DNA of 55,181 bases from an uncultured Bacteroidales bacterium (GCA_900319865.1 ONQD01000028.1:1-55181), one strand, 5' to 3'. Positions 1 through 7,916 are shown, counted from the first letter of the stretch. Program-made: numbers and translations. Notes: a model not told the origin generated them from the sequence alone.

Positions 1-117
1 TTCTGCAAAAATACAAATTATTTTGCAATTGCAAATATAAGGTTTTGAAAGGGGTGCCACGGGAGTGGCGGGGTATGTATACCGCTGGCGGAGCTGGCAC
101 GAATGAGGATTCCTCTT

Positions 118-211
118 ATAAGGACTTTTGGTATTTGTTTTGGGATACATACCCCCCGGCTTTGCCGTACCCCTCTGAAAGAGGGGACTCGCGGTGGCGG
201 TGCGTCGGTCT
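118..211. repeat. 94-bp direct repeat, copy 1
   Basis: This copy matches 431-524 with about three mismatches over 94 bases. It contains a pyrimidine-rich half with the string ATACATACCCCCC and a GGGG-rich half. A nearby stretch at 72-82 carries the complement of the ATACATACCCC core, so the unit has some inverted-repeat character. No coding sense was found in it. Confidence 0.85.
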
Positions 212-278
212 ATAATGGGGTTTGAGTTTGTGGGAGAATGAACGTGACAGTGTTTTGGTTAATACAGCTGTTTTTTTT

Positions 279-418
279 GTCGCGTCCCTATCGGGACGCT
301 ATTGATTTCCTACGATGGTCACCGCACTGCGCCATGAACGATGTTGCTCCCGTTCGGTCGCGACACCGTTCATGGCTTGTACGGTGTTATTCATGTCTCA
401 CCCCTTTGGGGTGATTTA
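279..418. repeat. Palindrome-rich dispersed element, copy A
   Basis: Three small inverted repeats follow one another: GCGTCCC/GGGACGC at the left end, a central GCACTGCGCC block with ACCG/CGGT arms, and CACCCC/GGGGTG at the right end. The same order and much of the same sequence occur at 51324-51427. Copy A is longer because of an insertion in its middle containing ATGAACG/CGTTCAT arms. It behaves like a REP-type or miniature element, but no terminal repeats or target duplication were established. Confidence 0.7.
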
Positions 419-430
419 TCGATATTCCCT

Positions 431-524
431 ATAATGACTTTTGGTATTTGTTTTCGGATACATACCCCCCGGCTTTGCCGTACCCCTCTGAAAGAGGGGA
501 CTCGCGGTGGCGGTTCGTCGGTCT
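431..524. repeat. 94-bp direct repeat, copy 2
   Basis: Second copy of the unit at 118-211, in the same orientation. The two copies sandwich the palindromic element at 279-418, which would be explained by a composite insertion or by duplication of the whole block. Confidence 0.85.
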
Positions 525-693
525 CATGTCTGTTTGTGTTTTGTTCGCTTTGGTTTGGGGAAAAGTTAATGTTTGTTAAAAGTGTGTCACGTTTTTGGGG
601 TTTGTGTGTTATATAGATGAGCTGTGGCCACAGCATGCAGGGAAGCCGAAAACTGTTGTAAAGAGTAGGCACAACATTAAAAACATTACCACT

Positions 694-927
694 ATGAAGA
701 AAATTGCTTTGACCGGTATCGTGTTGCTGCTTTTGGCATCGATGGCCGGATGCAAGAAGCCGAAGGATTGCCACTGCACAGTAACTCAAAAGATGCCGGG
801 TATGGCTCCGATGGTGACAGAGCAGGTGATGACCGCTCCCGACGGGAAATGCGACAAGTTGTCGGTGACATCGACCACAACAGCACCCGACGGCTCGAAC
901 ATTGAGCAGACTATTGAGTGTAAGTAA
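694..927 (+). CDS. Small secreted lipoprotein, function unknown
   Basis: The 77-residue product starts with MKKIALTG, has a short hydrophobic stretch and a clear lipobox LASMAGC, so it should be lipidated on Cys19 and anchored in an outer or inner membrane leaflet. The mature part is only about 58 residues, is rich in Thr/Ser/Met and contains four cysteines (CKK, CHC and CDK early and middle, CK at the end). An upstream extension of the frame to 595 was rejected because it would bury the signal peptide. It is followed by a strong hairpin shared with the convergent gene. No family was recognised. Confidence 0.72.
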   Translation: MKKIALTGIVLLLLASMAGCKKPKDCHCTVTQKMPGMAPMVTEQVMTAPDGKCDKLSVTSTTTAPDGSNIEQTIECK

Positions 928-948
928 CAGGTATGGTCTGCAATAGAA

Positions 949-980
949 ACGAGGGTGTCCCGTGAAGGGGGCACCCTCGT
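949..980. terminator. Bidirectional terminator hairpin
   Basis: The arms ACGAGGGTG and CACCCTCGT, extended inward by CCC/GGG pairing, form a strong stem between two convergent genes. The U-tract is weak on both strands. A closely related hairpin core (GGGTGTCCCGT...GCACCCTC) occurs at 42211-42245. Confidence 0.7.
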
Positions 981-999
981 TGTGTATTCTTAGGGTGTG

Positions 1000-1845
1000 C
1001 TATTCGGGCAGATAGGAGCCTTCGCCGAAATAATTTTTGGCATACTGGGTGAGGGGAGTATGCTTTGAGAGCCAGAAGATGGGGAGTATGATTTGCGGTT
1101 GTCCGCAGGATTCGGGGGCGATAGTGTTGGGTTGGAAGACGAGGGTGATGCAGCTGCGGGTATCGTCGATGTAGTAGTTGTCGGGCACGGGCAGGCGGCC
1201 GGAGGCTTTATAGCTGTTGTTGAGATTGAGAAGGGTCTCATGGTTGACGACAAGGTCTTCCACCGCGCGGACAATGATTTCGCCCATGTTGGTGGTGTCG
1301 ACAAGGTCGCAGAGGTGGATTACTTGGCGGGTGACGGGGTCAATATGGATAAAGTAGCTCGAGTGTTTTTCACATTGGGAGAAGTTGGAAACCGATTCGG
1401 TGTTGAGATGAAAGATGTGGAGACTGCTGTCGGTGCTGTAGTAGCAGCTTAGCGTGTTGTGTATATGGGGAACAAGGTTGGAATCCCTATTTTGGATAAA
1501 AGATAAGATGGCGGGGTAATCGTCGGATGAGCAGCCCGGGTGGGAGAGCCATTGATTGATGGCTTGGGTGAAGTTGGTGGAAGTGCTGTCGTTGAAGGCG
1601 CAAAGAAACAGCTCCTTCAACGCTTCGGGGCTAAGGGAGTTGTCGCCAGGCCAATCGAGGGTGTAGTGGTTATCGACCAGGAGGGTGACGCTGTCGGGGT
1701 AGCCGTCGACCTTAATCTTTACTTCCGTTTGTTTTTCACCGTTATACTGGGTGACGGTAAAGTCGTTGGATGAGGGCGACTGGTTGCGGCAGCCGACGGC
1801 AAGAAGCAGTGCGGCTGAGCAGATGCAAGTGAGGATTCGTTTCAT
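1000..1845 (-). CDS. DUF3298/RsiV-like lipoprotein
   Basis: The 281-residue product begins MKRILTCICSAALLLAVGC, a lipoprotein signal with the lipobox cysteine at about residue 19. The body ends with the pattern seen in DUF3298-type proteins: a stretch containing NYYIDDTRSCITLVF, then QPNTIAPESCG and a closing block on the predicted beta-rich fold. Family members are exported proteins of unclear role; RsiV, the best known, binds lysozyme and controls an ECF sigma factor, but nothing here shows such a partner. The start was put at 1845 rather than the longer frame to 2073 because the signal peptide begins there. It converges on the small lipoprotein gene at 694-927. Confidence 0.72.
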   Translation of the reverse strand: MKRILTCICSAALLLAVGCRNQSPSSNDFTVTQYNGEKQTEVKIKVDGYPDSVTLLVDNHYTLDWPGDNSLSPEALKELFLCAFNDSTSTNFTQAINQWLSHPGCSSDDYPAILSFIQNRDSNLVPHIHNTLSCYYSTDSSLHIFHLNTESVSNFSQCEKHSSYFIHIDPVTRQVIHLCDLVDTTNMGEIIVRAVEDLVVNHETLLNLNNSYKASGRLPVPDNYYIDDTRSCITLVFQPNTIAPESCGQPQIILPIFWLSKHTPLTQYAKNYFGEGSYLPE

Positions 1846-2084
1846 ATTGGGGTGTTTTTTCTTTTGTTGGTATAATAACGCAGGAGTGAGGCTGTTATTG
1901 TGGGAGGGATAAGAAATAATGAGGTTGCGCTGTGCGGTGAATGTTGGAGAAGTTGAGCAATTACGGCCGAAAGGATTTGTTATAGACAAGTTGTTGAGAG
2001 TCAGGGATGCGGCCTGAAAGGTAAACGGGCAGTTGGCCCAAGGCGACGCCGTGGGTAAAAGAATGAGATACAAATAATGTTGAA

Positions 2085-2147
2085 CAGTTCCGCCTGCCCA
2101 CCGAGGCCGAATGGGAAGTAGTACTGGAAGTTGATATGGATAAATGA
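2085..2147 (+). pseudogene. Remnant of an FGE-sulfatase-like gene
   Basis: In one frame the bases encode QFRLPTEAEWE followed by a short tail and a stop at 2145-2147. FRLPTEAEWE is the signature of the FGE/SUMF1-like fold, and the same ten residues occur in the intact gene downstream (around 3489-3518). The codons differ at five of ten positions, so this is not a recent copy of the neighbour. No start or other domain sequence precedes it, which makes it a gene scar. Confidence 0.7.
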
Positions 2148-2158
2148 ATTCTTTTTTG

Positions 2159-2166
2159 TATATTTG
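2159..2166 (+). promoter_or_regulatory. Possible -7 box for the TIR gene
   Basis: TATATTTG matches the Bacteroidota -7 consensus TAnnTTTG and lies 63 bases ahead of the start codon. No TTG was found at the ideal 19-21 base spacing; the nearest is at 2131-2133. It is therefore a tentative call. Confidence 0.4.
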
Positions 2167-2228
2167 CAGGAGTGTTGGTTGATGTGCGTATGGGTTTATT
2201 ATGTTGAATATTAATAGAATGGTGATAT

Positions 2229-3884
2229 ATGATATATGATGTTTTTATAAGTTACCGCAGAAATGGTGGTTTTGAGACGGCTAAATACTTGTACGACTGG
2301 TTGAGTGGTAAGGGGTATACTGTGACTTTTGATATAGACACGCTGCGGGAGGGGGATTTTGATAAAGCGCTGCTTTCGCGGATAGAACAATGTACAGACT
2401 TTATATTGGTGGTGGACCGCCATTGTTTTGACAGGACAATTGATCATAGTGTAAAGCCTGAGCAGGACTGGTTGAGGAATGAACTGGCATACGCACTCCA
2501 ATTGCGCAAGAACATTATTCCTGTGTTGTTGGCCGGAGCGGTTTTTCCTGATGGGCTGCCAAAAGAAATAGAGGATGTGAAAAGGAAGAATGGACCCCAA
2601 TATAGCCATGAATATTTCGATTCTTTCTGCAATAAGTTGAAAGAAATGCTACATTCGATGCCGAGAAACAATTATGGAGTTGCTGAGAAGAAGCAGACTT
2701 CTCGACATGGGGCACCAAATCTTAAGGTAAAGTGCAACCTGGATTGTGTGATGTATATAGATGGAGAGGAATATGGTACACTTTCGGCAGGGAGGTTGCA
2801 GAAGATACCATTGGCGGAGGGTGAGTATATGTTGGAATTCAAGGGTGTTGAGAATGAGAGTGACAAGATAATAGTTGAAAAGTTTGAGATGCCTAACAAG
2901 GACAAGCTGTATAACGTTGATTTGAAAGCAAAGAAAGAGGAACGAGAGCGACAGGAGATAGAACGAAAACAGATTGAGGAGGGGGTGGATAAGAAACGAG
3001 CGCTGAAGGATAGAGTTGAAATATTGATTCGTGAAGAATCTCAACCATTAATGATTAACTTGGAAAAACATTTTATTCTGGGACGAAAAAAAACAAGAGG
3101 GCTGAAACAAAAACTGTTCGAACGATTGGTTCAGGAGCAAAGAAAGGACAATTATAGTCAATCTGAATATGCCCTGCACGCAGAGGAATTATTAAAAGTT
3201 GGTAGTGTGAAGTTCAAGATGTTGAAGGTGGAGGGCGGCACGTTCACGATGGGCGCGACGAGGGAACAGGGCAGCGATGCTTTTGATGATGAGAAACCGG
3301 CACATGAGGTGACACTTAGCGACTACTATATTGGAGAAACGGAGGTAACACAGGCATTGTGGAAGGCAGTGATGGGTTATAATCCATCCGAACATCAAGG
3401 TGACGGCAATTTGCCAGTGGAACAGGTCTCATGGGAAGATATTGTCAAGAAGTTTATCCCTGCATTGAATACAAAGACTGGACGCACGTTCCGGCTGCCG
3501 ACGGAGGCGGAATGGGAGTATGCCGCACGGGGAGGAAACAGGGGCAAGGGATACAGGTACAGTGGGAGCAACAATATAGATGAAGTGGCATGGTTTGGAG
3601 AAAACAGCGAAGGTAAACCCCACCCTGTGAAAGAAAAGGATGCAAATGAATTGGGGCTGTACGACATGAGCGGGAATGTGTTGGAATGGTGCCAAGATTG
3701 GGTTGGGAAATACAACAGCGACACTCAGACCAATCCTAAAGGACTAGACAAGAAAACTTCTCGTGTGTTGCGTGGTGGTTCATGGTTAAATAGTGAGAGG
3801 TGTTGTCGCGTGTCTCATCGCAACGATGGTGCCCCTGACATTTGCGGTAGCAACATCGGTTTCCGTTTGGTTATGTGTCAATAG
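2229..3884 (+). CDS. TIR-PEGA-like-FGE/SUMF1 fusion protein
   Basis: 551 residues with three parts. Residues 1-140 form a TIR domain starting IYDVFISYRR, with the WLRNEL motif whose Glu85 matches the catalytic glutamate of NAD+-cleaving TIRs. Residues about 160-235 resemble a PEGA-type beta domain (VMYIDGEEYG, then PLAEGEYMLEF), followed by a charged helix (about 236-270). Residues about 329-551 are an FGE-sulfatase/SUMF1 fold: GGTFTMG, TEVTQALW, FRLPTEAEWEYAARGG, LYDMSGNVLEWCQDW, LRGGSW, NIGFRLV. The paired cysteines of true formylglycine-generating enzymes are not in register after GGSW, so the fold is probably a ligand-binding module and not an oxidase. No signal peptide, so it is likely cytoplasmic. 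Such fusions occur in Bacteroidota but have no assigned role; an NAD+-depleting defence effector is an inference. Confidence 0.88.
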   Translation: MIYDVFISYRRNGGFETAKYLYDWLSGKGYTVTFDIDTLREGDFDKALLSRIEQCTDFILVVDRHCFDRTIDHSVKPEQDWLRNELAYALQLRKNIIPVLLAGAVFPDGLPKEIEDVKRKNGPQYSHEYFDSFCNKLKEMLHSMPRNNYGVAEKKQTSRHGAPNLKVKCNLDCVMYIDGEEYGTLSAGRLQKIPLAEGEYMLEFKGVENESDKIIVEKFEMPNKDKLYNVDLKAKKEERERQEIERKQIEEGVDKKRALKDRVEILIREESQPLMINLEKHFILGRKKTRGLKQKLFERLVQEQRKDNYSQSEYALHAEELLKVGSVKFKMLKVEGGTFTMGATREQGSDAFDDEKPAHEVTLSDYYIGETEVTQALWKAVMGYNPSEHQGDGNLPVEQVSWEDIVKKFIPALNTKTGRTFRLPTEAEWEYAARGGNRGKGYRYSGSNNIDEVAWFGENSEGKPHPVKEKDANELGLYDMSGNVLEWCQDWVGKYNSDTQTNPKGLDKKTSRVLRGGSWLNSERCCRVSHRNDGAPDICGSNIGFRLVMCQ

Positions 3885-4071
3885 TTTACTTTAAACGATG
3901 CTAAGCTATTCGGCAATCGCTATGGATTGGAGCAGCAGGGAAGCGAGGAATGAGTCATCGAAGCGCAACGGAATGGTCTTTGCCGGGATGAGAAAGAGGG
4001 AATGAGGGAGAGACGGAAGCGAGAGTATGAAGAAGGAAAATAGTTGAATTGGAAAGAAATAACAAATAAAT

Positions 4072-4080
4072 AAAGGAGGA
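4072..4080 (+). promoter_or_regulatory. Perfect Shine-Dalgarno site
   Basis: AAAGGAGGA lies four bases before the ATG at 4085. Full anti-SD complements are uncommon in Bacteroidota, whose genes usually have A-rich leaders. The site fixes the start and supports a foreign origin for this operon. Confidence 0.7.
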
Positions 4081-4084
4081 AGAT

Positions 4085-5302
4085 ATGAAACAATTGAATC
4101 CGCAGATAGGGTTGGAGCAGGAGCTCAACAGACAGATTTATGAAGCATTGCAGGGCAGTGTGGTGGAGGAGGTGCTGAGGCAGGTGCGCACTGATGCTTC
4201 GGACAGCTATTGGCGCAGTACGCTGGAGGGACACAGCTTTAAGGTGGAGCGGACGCTGCTGGGCCATTTGTATGATTTGTTTTATGAGGTGAAAGCGCGT
4301 TTGGGGTATGATGAGAAGGTGGACTTCTATATTACCGGCGATGCGTCGGTGAACGCCTTCTCGGTGGCGGCAGAGGGAGAGGGGGCACCCCATATTGTGA
4401 ACATCAATTCGGCATTGGTGGAGCTGATGAGCGACGACGAGTTGCGGTTTGTGATAGGGCATGAGTTGGGACACCTGATGAACCGTAACACGGCATTGCT
4501 GCGGTTGATACACTTTGTGTTTCCGCCCCAGAGCAATATGCCGATAGCGTTGCAGCACAAGATAAAGCTGTGGCAGCAGCTGTCGGAGTTGGTGGCCGAC
4601 CGATATGGATATATGGCGGTGGGAAGCCTGCCGGTGTGCGTGTCGGCATTCTTTAAGATGGCCTCGGGCCTGAACCTGATGAAGATGAATGTGAGCATAG
4701 ATGCCCTTGTGGAGGAGAATATAAAGCATTTGGACTATTTCCTGAACGACAAGGGACTGAGCCGCGCCGACCATCCGGTGAACCCCATAAGGGTGCAGGC
4801 ACTGAACCTGTTTGCCACCTGCCAGACTGACGAGGAGTTGGAGAAAAGGATGGAGGAACTGATAGGAATACTGCTGAAAGTGGGGAACGAAGAGATAGAC
4901 CAGCACATGATGATGTTTGTGGCCACGGCGGGACTGATAGTGTCGTCGGCGGACGAGGAGATCTCGAAAGACGAAGTGAACACGATACTGGACCATTTGG
5001 CAGGATACCATATATTCCCGAAGTCGCTGCTTGACGCCGTGGCAGCATCGGAGAATGTGTCGGATATGTTTGTGGAGTCGGTGCAGCACATAATGGAGTT
5101 AGACCCCTCGATGAGAGAAGGGATGATGGGGTATGTGATAAGGCTGATACTCTCGGACAAGGACATAAAGGGGAAGGAAGTGGAGTTGCTGTACAATTTG
5201 GGAGAGAACGTGTTTGGGTACACGAGGAAGGAAATAGCCAATCTGTTCGGCAAATATATACAGATAGGATACGTGCCTAGCCACGAACTGATGTATAGAT
5301 AA
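4085..5302 (+). CDS. M48-like zinc metallopeptidase with TerB-like tail
   Basis: 405 residues, no signal peptide or clear membrane segment. Residues about 75-235 form a zincin core: the HELGH zinc-binding motif at 126-130 and a downstream glutamate (Glu168 in SELVADRYG) fit the gluzincin HExxH...E arrangement of M48 peptidases, and DASVNAFSV resembles the strand that precedes it. Residues about 272-392 look like a TerB-like helical bundle, with two acidic turns, SADEEISKDE and LSDKDIKGKE, spaced as in TerB. TerB domains are known from tellurite/stress and phage-conflict systems and may bind metal. It has a perfect Shine-Dalgarno site and is followed by a 120-base gap to the next gene. A cytoplasmic protease activated by, or acting on, the neighbouring membrane proteins is an inference. 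Confidence 0.82.
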   Translation: MKQLNPQIGLEQELNRQIYEALQGSVVEEVLRQVRTDASDSYWRSTLEGHSFKVERTLLGHLYDLFYEVKARLGYDEKVDFYITGDASVNAFSVAAEGEGAPHIVNINSALVELMSDDELRFVIGHELGHLMNRNTALLRLIHFVFPPQSNMPIALQHKIKLWQQLSELVADRYGYMAVGSLPVCVSAFFKMASGLNLMKMNVSIDALVEENIKHLDYFLNDKGLSRADHPVNPIRVQALNLFATCQTDEELEKRMEELIGILLKVGNEEIDQHMMMFVATAGLIVSSADEEISKDEVNTILDHLAGYHIFPKSLLDAVAASENVSDMFVESVQHIMELDPSMREGMMGYVIRLILSDKDIKGKEVELLYNLGENVFGYTRKEIANLFGKYIQIGYVPSHELMYR

Positions 5303-5353
5303 CGATTGATGCAGCGAGATGCAGGGTGCGACGGGGGAGAGAAGGGAAAGATG

Positions 5354-5361
5354 TATCTTTG
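5354..5361 (+). promoter_or_regulatory. Possible -7 promoter box
   Basis: TATCTTTG followed by CAGCC matches the Bacteroidota -7 element. It lies in the 120-base gap before the small membrane protein gene. No good -33 TTG is at the right distance, so an internal promoter for the last three genes is only suggested. Confidence 0.35.
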
Positions 5362-5422
5362 CAGCCGCAAGGAAAGGATGGATAACGACAGTAAAAAAAA
5401 TTGAAATATAGGAGATAAAATT

Positions 5423-5797
5423 ATGGAGAACATAAAGGAAATGATGAAAAAAATAGAAGTAGAAGATAAGAAAGAGGAAAAGACCGGTGCATGCGGATAC
5501 AACTGGGCGATAGGAATATGCCTGACTGTGTATTTGGGGTTGATGGTGTTTTTGTGGTTGGGGAGCATGAGGGCGCTGTATGTGTGGGACGTTATTGTGC
5601 AGACAACGCTGGTGATGGTGATAGTGAGTGTGGTGATGTATTATGTGCTGAAAGCATTGTTTGCCGCAAGGAAAGAAAAGCTGGAAGCCTACAGACGGAT
5701 GGAGGCAAAACGGGTGGCAGTGTATGAGAAGCTGATGGACATGCAGGTGGATGCGCTGAAAGAGGAGAAAAAACGGGAGGAAGTGGAAAGTAAATAG
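5423..5797 (+). CDS. Small two-helix membrane protein, truncated by TAG
   Basis: 124 residues: a charged N-terminal helix, two hydrophobic segments (about 27-48 and 57-80; YNWAIGICLTVYLG and VVMYYVLKAL), then a Lys/Glu-rich cytoplasmic coiled coil. AGGAG 9 bases ahead of the ATG acts as ribosome binding site. The TAG at 5795-5797 is followed by 41 further in-frame sense codons of the same coiled-coil character, ending at TAA 5921-5923, which overlaps the ATG of the next gene (5916) as coupled genes often do. The ancestral protein was therefore probably about 166 residues and the TAG is a mutation, a sequencing error or a suppressed codon. No family recognised; as a membrane coiled-coil protein it may assemble with the adjacent channel-like protein. 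Confidence 0.75.
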   Translation: MENIKEMMKKIEVEDKKEEKTGACGYNWAIGICLTVYLGLMVFLWLGSMRALYVWDVIVQTTLVMVIVSVVMYYVLKALFAARKEKLEAYRRMEAKRVAVYEKLMDMQVDALKEEKKREEVESK

Positions 5798-5923
5798 GCT
5801 CATGAGAAAGCGGTGTTTGCAGGACGGAAGGAGTATGAAACCGCGAAGGCTGAACATGAGGCAGAATTGGCCAAGAAGAGGGCAACAAATGAATCGGAAA
5901 TAGACAAGATAAGAAATGCATAA
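5798..5923 (+). pseudogene. In-frame coiled-coil extension beyond TAG
   Basis: The 41 codons after the amber stop at 5795-5797 stay in frame, are rich in Ala, Lys and Glu (for example EYETAKAEHEAELAKK) and continue the helix of the upstream protein. The terminal TAA overlaps the start of the following gene by eight bases. This fits a formerly longer gene rather than spacer. Confidence 0.65.
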
Positions 5924-7916
5924 ATACTGGAAAAGGCTGCTTTGGCGGTTTGATAGGTCGTTCAGCACCAACAGAGTATGGAAACCCATATTGTGGGTGG
6001 TGGGGTTCTTTGTGGTGGGGACGATGGTGCTGTGGCTGATAGGTTTGGCGTGGGCCAGAACCAACGCGATGAATGGATTTGCCGAGACAAACAGCAGGAT
6101 AGACGAAGTGATAAGCCTGATGATAGGGCAGAGCAACTATCCACTGCAGTCGGGGATGCCCCATTGGTATCAGTTGTTGGTGGCATTTGTGGGCACGATG
6201 TTTTTCACGGCATTTCTGATATCCACGTTCAGCAACCTGTTGGTGAACCGGGCGGCAAGCCACAGGAAAGGGCTGCTGAGCTATTATTTCGAGAACCATG
6301 TGTTGATATTGGGCGGGAGCAAGGTGGTGGTGGGAATAGTGAAGTCGATAGCAGCCGACCCTGAATTGCGGAAGAAGGATGTGCTGATAGTGACCAACCA
6401 GGATGCGGAGAAACTGTGGCTGCAGATAGTGGCACGGCTGTCGGGCGAGGAGCGGAAGGTGTCGCTGACGATATACCACAGGGAGCGGAATATGGAGCAG
6501 TCGTTGAGAAAAAGCCAGGCAGAGCTGGCATCGGTGATATATATAGTGGGAGAGGACAATGAGGAGGAGCATGACTCGCTGAATGTGGAATGCTGGGAGC
6601 GGGTGAAAGAACTGCGGGAGAAAGAGGCAAAAGAGCGGGGACAATGCTACTTGACATTTGAGCGGAATGTATCGACATATCTGTTCCACGCGCTGCCCGG
6701 AGAGGGTGACACGTCGAAGATGGAGACCACGATAGTGAACAGGCTGGAGTCGATAGCACAGCAGATAATGATAGGCGACGATGAACGAGGGGGGTGGAGT
6801 ACTTTGGACCGCGGGGTGATAGGAGTGGGGAGTGAGAAGTATGTGCACCTGGTGGTTGCCGGGATGAACCAAATGGGGTATGCCATGGCCACCACGGCGG
6901 CGCATCTATGCCATTACCCGAATTTTGACGAGAATGCGGAACGGCCGATAAGGACAAAGATAACCTTTGTGGACAAGGATGCCGACGTGGAGATGAAACT
7001 CTTTAAGGGGCGGTATCCGGGGCTGTTTGCGCTGTCGCACAGCAGTTATTGGGAGAATGGAAAGGAAAAGGAGCGCATGAGTCCGGAGAAAAAATACGGA
7101 GACTTTCTGGATGTGGAATGGGAATATCTGAAAGGCGAGCTGGTGGACGACTGGGTGAGAGAGAAATTGGTGGAATGGAGAAATGATGAGAAAGAAGTGC
7201 TGACACTGGCACTGTGTGACGAAGAGCCGGAGCGGAATGTGGCAAATGCATTATACTTGCCCAAGGAGTATTACAGGGCGTTGGACGAGAGAGCCGGATT
7301 GACCGAGAGGGATCCGTTGATAATGGTGTACCAGCCGATAAGCGATGCCCTGGTGGGTAGGACGCGGGATGTGGCCAGATATAGGAACGTTATACCCTTC
7401 GGGATGATGCTGGATAGTTTCGATGTGAGGTTGGAGAAAAGGATAGCCGCAGCCAAGAGGATAAACTATCTTTACAATAATAGCGACTATGTGATGATGC
7501 CCAGCAACGAGGAACAGCTGAACGAGCTGTGGAGGGGATTGTCGTATGCTAACAAAATGTCGAATATCTATGCCGCGAATTCGATATATACCAAGTTCCG
7601 GAGTATGAAAGTGGACTGGAAGAAATGTACGGGGGATTTCCCTGAAGAGATGGTTGAGCAGATGGCAAGAATGGAGCATGCCCGCTGGAATGAGGAAAAG
7701 CTGCTTGTGGGGTTCAGTGCGCTAGAGGAATCGGAAAGAAAGCGCATAAATGACGGACTGAGGAGAAAGGACAAGTCGATAGAGAAAGAGAACAATGATT
7801 TAAAAAAGAAAGAATTTGTACATAAGGACATTGCGCCTTATGATGGACTGCAGGAAGCGTCGAAAGAATATGATAAGGCGATAGTGCGGCATTTGATAGA
7901 TGTGATAAATGTATAA
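5916..7916 (+). CDS. Two-TM, double-Rossmann channel-like protein with RyR tail
   Basis: 666 residues. Two transmembrane helices (about 22-44 and 86-108) are separated by an extracytoplasmic loop, as in a minimal pore unit. A first TrkA-N/RCK-type Rossmann unit starts at residue 127 (HVLILGGSKVVVGIV) and a second at about 309 (VHLVVAGMNQMGYAM, then FVDKDAD), an arrangement like NAD-gated K+ or CASTOR/POLLUX-type channels. The last 90 residues carry an EHARW motif and an APYDGL...YD pattern typical of RyR repeats. Together this suggests an ion conductance or membrane sensor gated by a dinucleotide or other small ligand. It overlaps the extended frame of the preceding gene and is 12 bases from the stand-alone RyR gene. 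The channel role is inferred; no selectivity-filter motif was identified. Confidence 0.78.
   Translation: MHKYWKRLLWRFDRSFSTNRVWKPILWVVGFFVVGTMVLWLIGLAWARTNAMNGFAETNSRIDEVISLMIGQSNYPLQSGMPHWYQLLVAFVGTMFFTAFLISTFSNLLVNRAASHRKGLLSYYFENHVLILGGSKVVVGIVKSIAADPELRKKDVLIVTNQDAEKLWLQIVARLSGEERKVSLTIYHRERNMEQSLRKSQAELASVIYIVGEDNEEEHDSLNVECWERVKELREKEAKERGQCYLTFERNVSTYLFHALPGEGDTSKMETTIVNRLESIAQQIMIGDDERGGWSTLDRGVIGVGSEKYVHLVVAGMNQMGYAMATTAAHLCHYPNFDENAERPIRTKITFVDKDADVEMKLFKGRYPGLFALSHSSYWENGKEKERMSPEKKYGDFLDVEWEYLKGELVDDWVREKLVEWRNDEKEVLTLALCDEEPERNVANALYLPKEYYRALDERAGLTERDPLIMVYQPISDALVGRTRDVARYRNVIPFGMMLDSFDVRLEKRIAAAKRINYLYNNSDYVMMPSNEEQLNELWRGLSYANKMSNIYAANSIYTKFRSMKVDWKKCTGDFPEEMVEQMARMEHARWNEEKLLVGFSALEESERKRINDGLRRKDKSIEKENNDLKKKEFVHKDIAPYDGLQEASKEYDKAIVRHLIDVINV

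Larger units (their letters stand above)
1..693. other. Gene-free, repeat-rich region
   Basis: No convincing gene was found in the first 693 bases. The stretch holds two near-identical 94-bp direct repeats (118-211 and 431-524) on either side of a palindrome-rich element (279-418) that recurs near 51.3 kb. Short open frames here run through the repeats, have no recognisable product and were not called. The region reads as a patch of intergenic repeat insertions upstream of a small lipoprotein gene. Confidence 0.7.
1846..2228. other. Intergenic region with gene remnant
   Basis: This stretch between two divergent genes has no intact gene. It contains a short decayed piece of a formylglycine-generating-enzyme-like gene (2085-2147) and a probable promoter element for the TIR gene (2159-2166). 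The rest shows nothing recognisable. Confidence 0.6.

Noticed and set aside
341-616. 91-codon frame in the repeat region
   Set aside because: Covers the 94-bp repeat and the palindromic element; no coding sense.
2229-3884. True formylglycine-generating enzyme
   Set aside because: The cysteine pair after GGSF/GGSW is not in register, there is no sulfatase gene nearby and the protein carries a TIR domain.
3920-5089. 389-codon minus-strand frame antisense to the M48-like gene
   Set aside because: Rich in His, Arg, Gln and Leu with no domain; it is the mirror of a well-supported gene that has an HELGH motif and a Shine-Dalgarno site.
5592-6905. 437-codon minus-strand frame across the channel-like gene
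   Set aside because: Low-complexity His/Pro/Gln composition typical of an antisense frame; the + strand has coherent domains.
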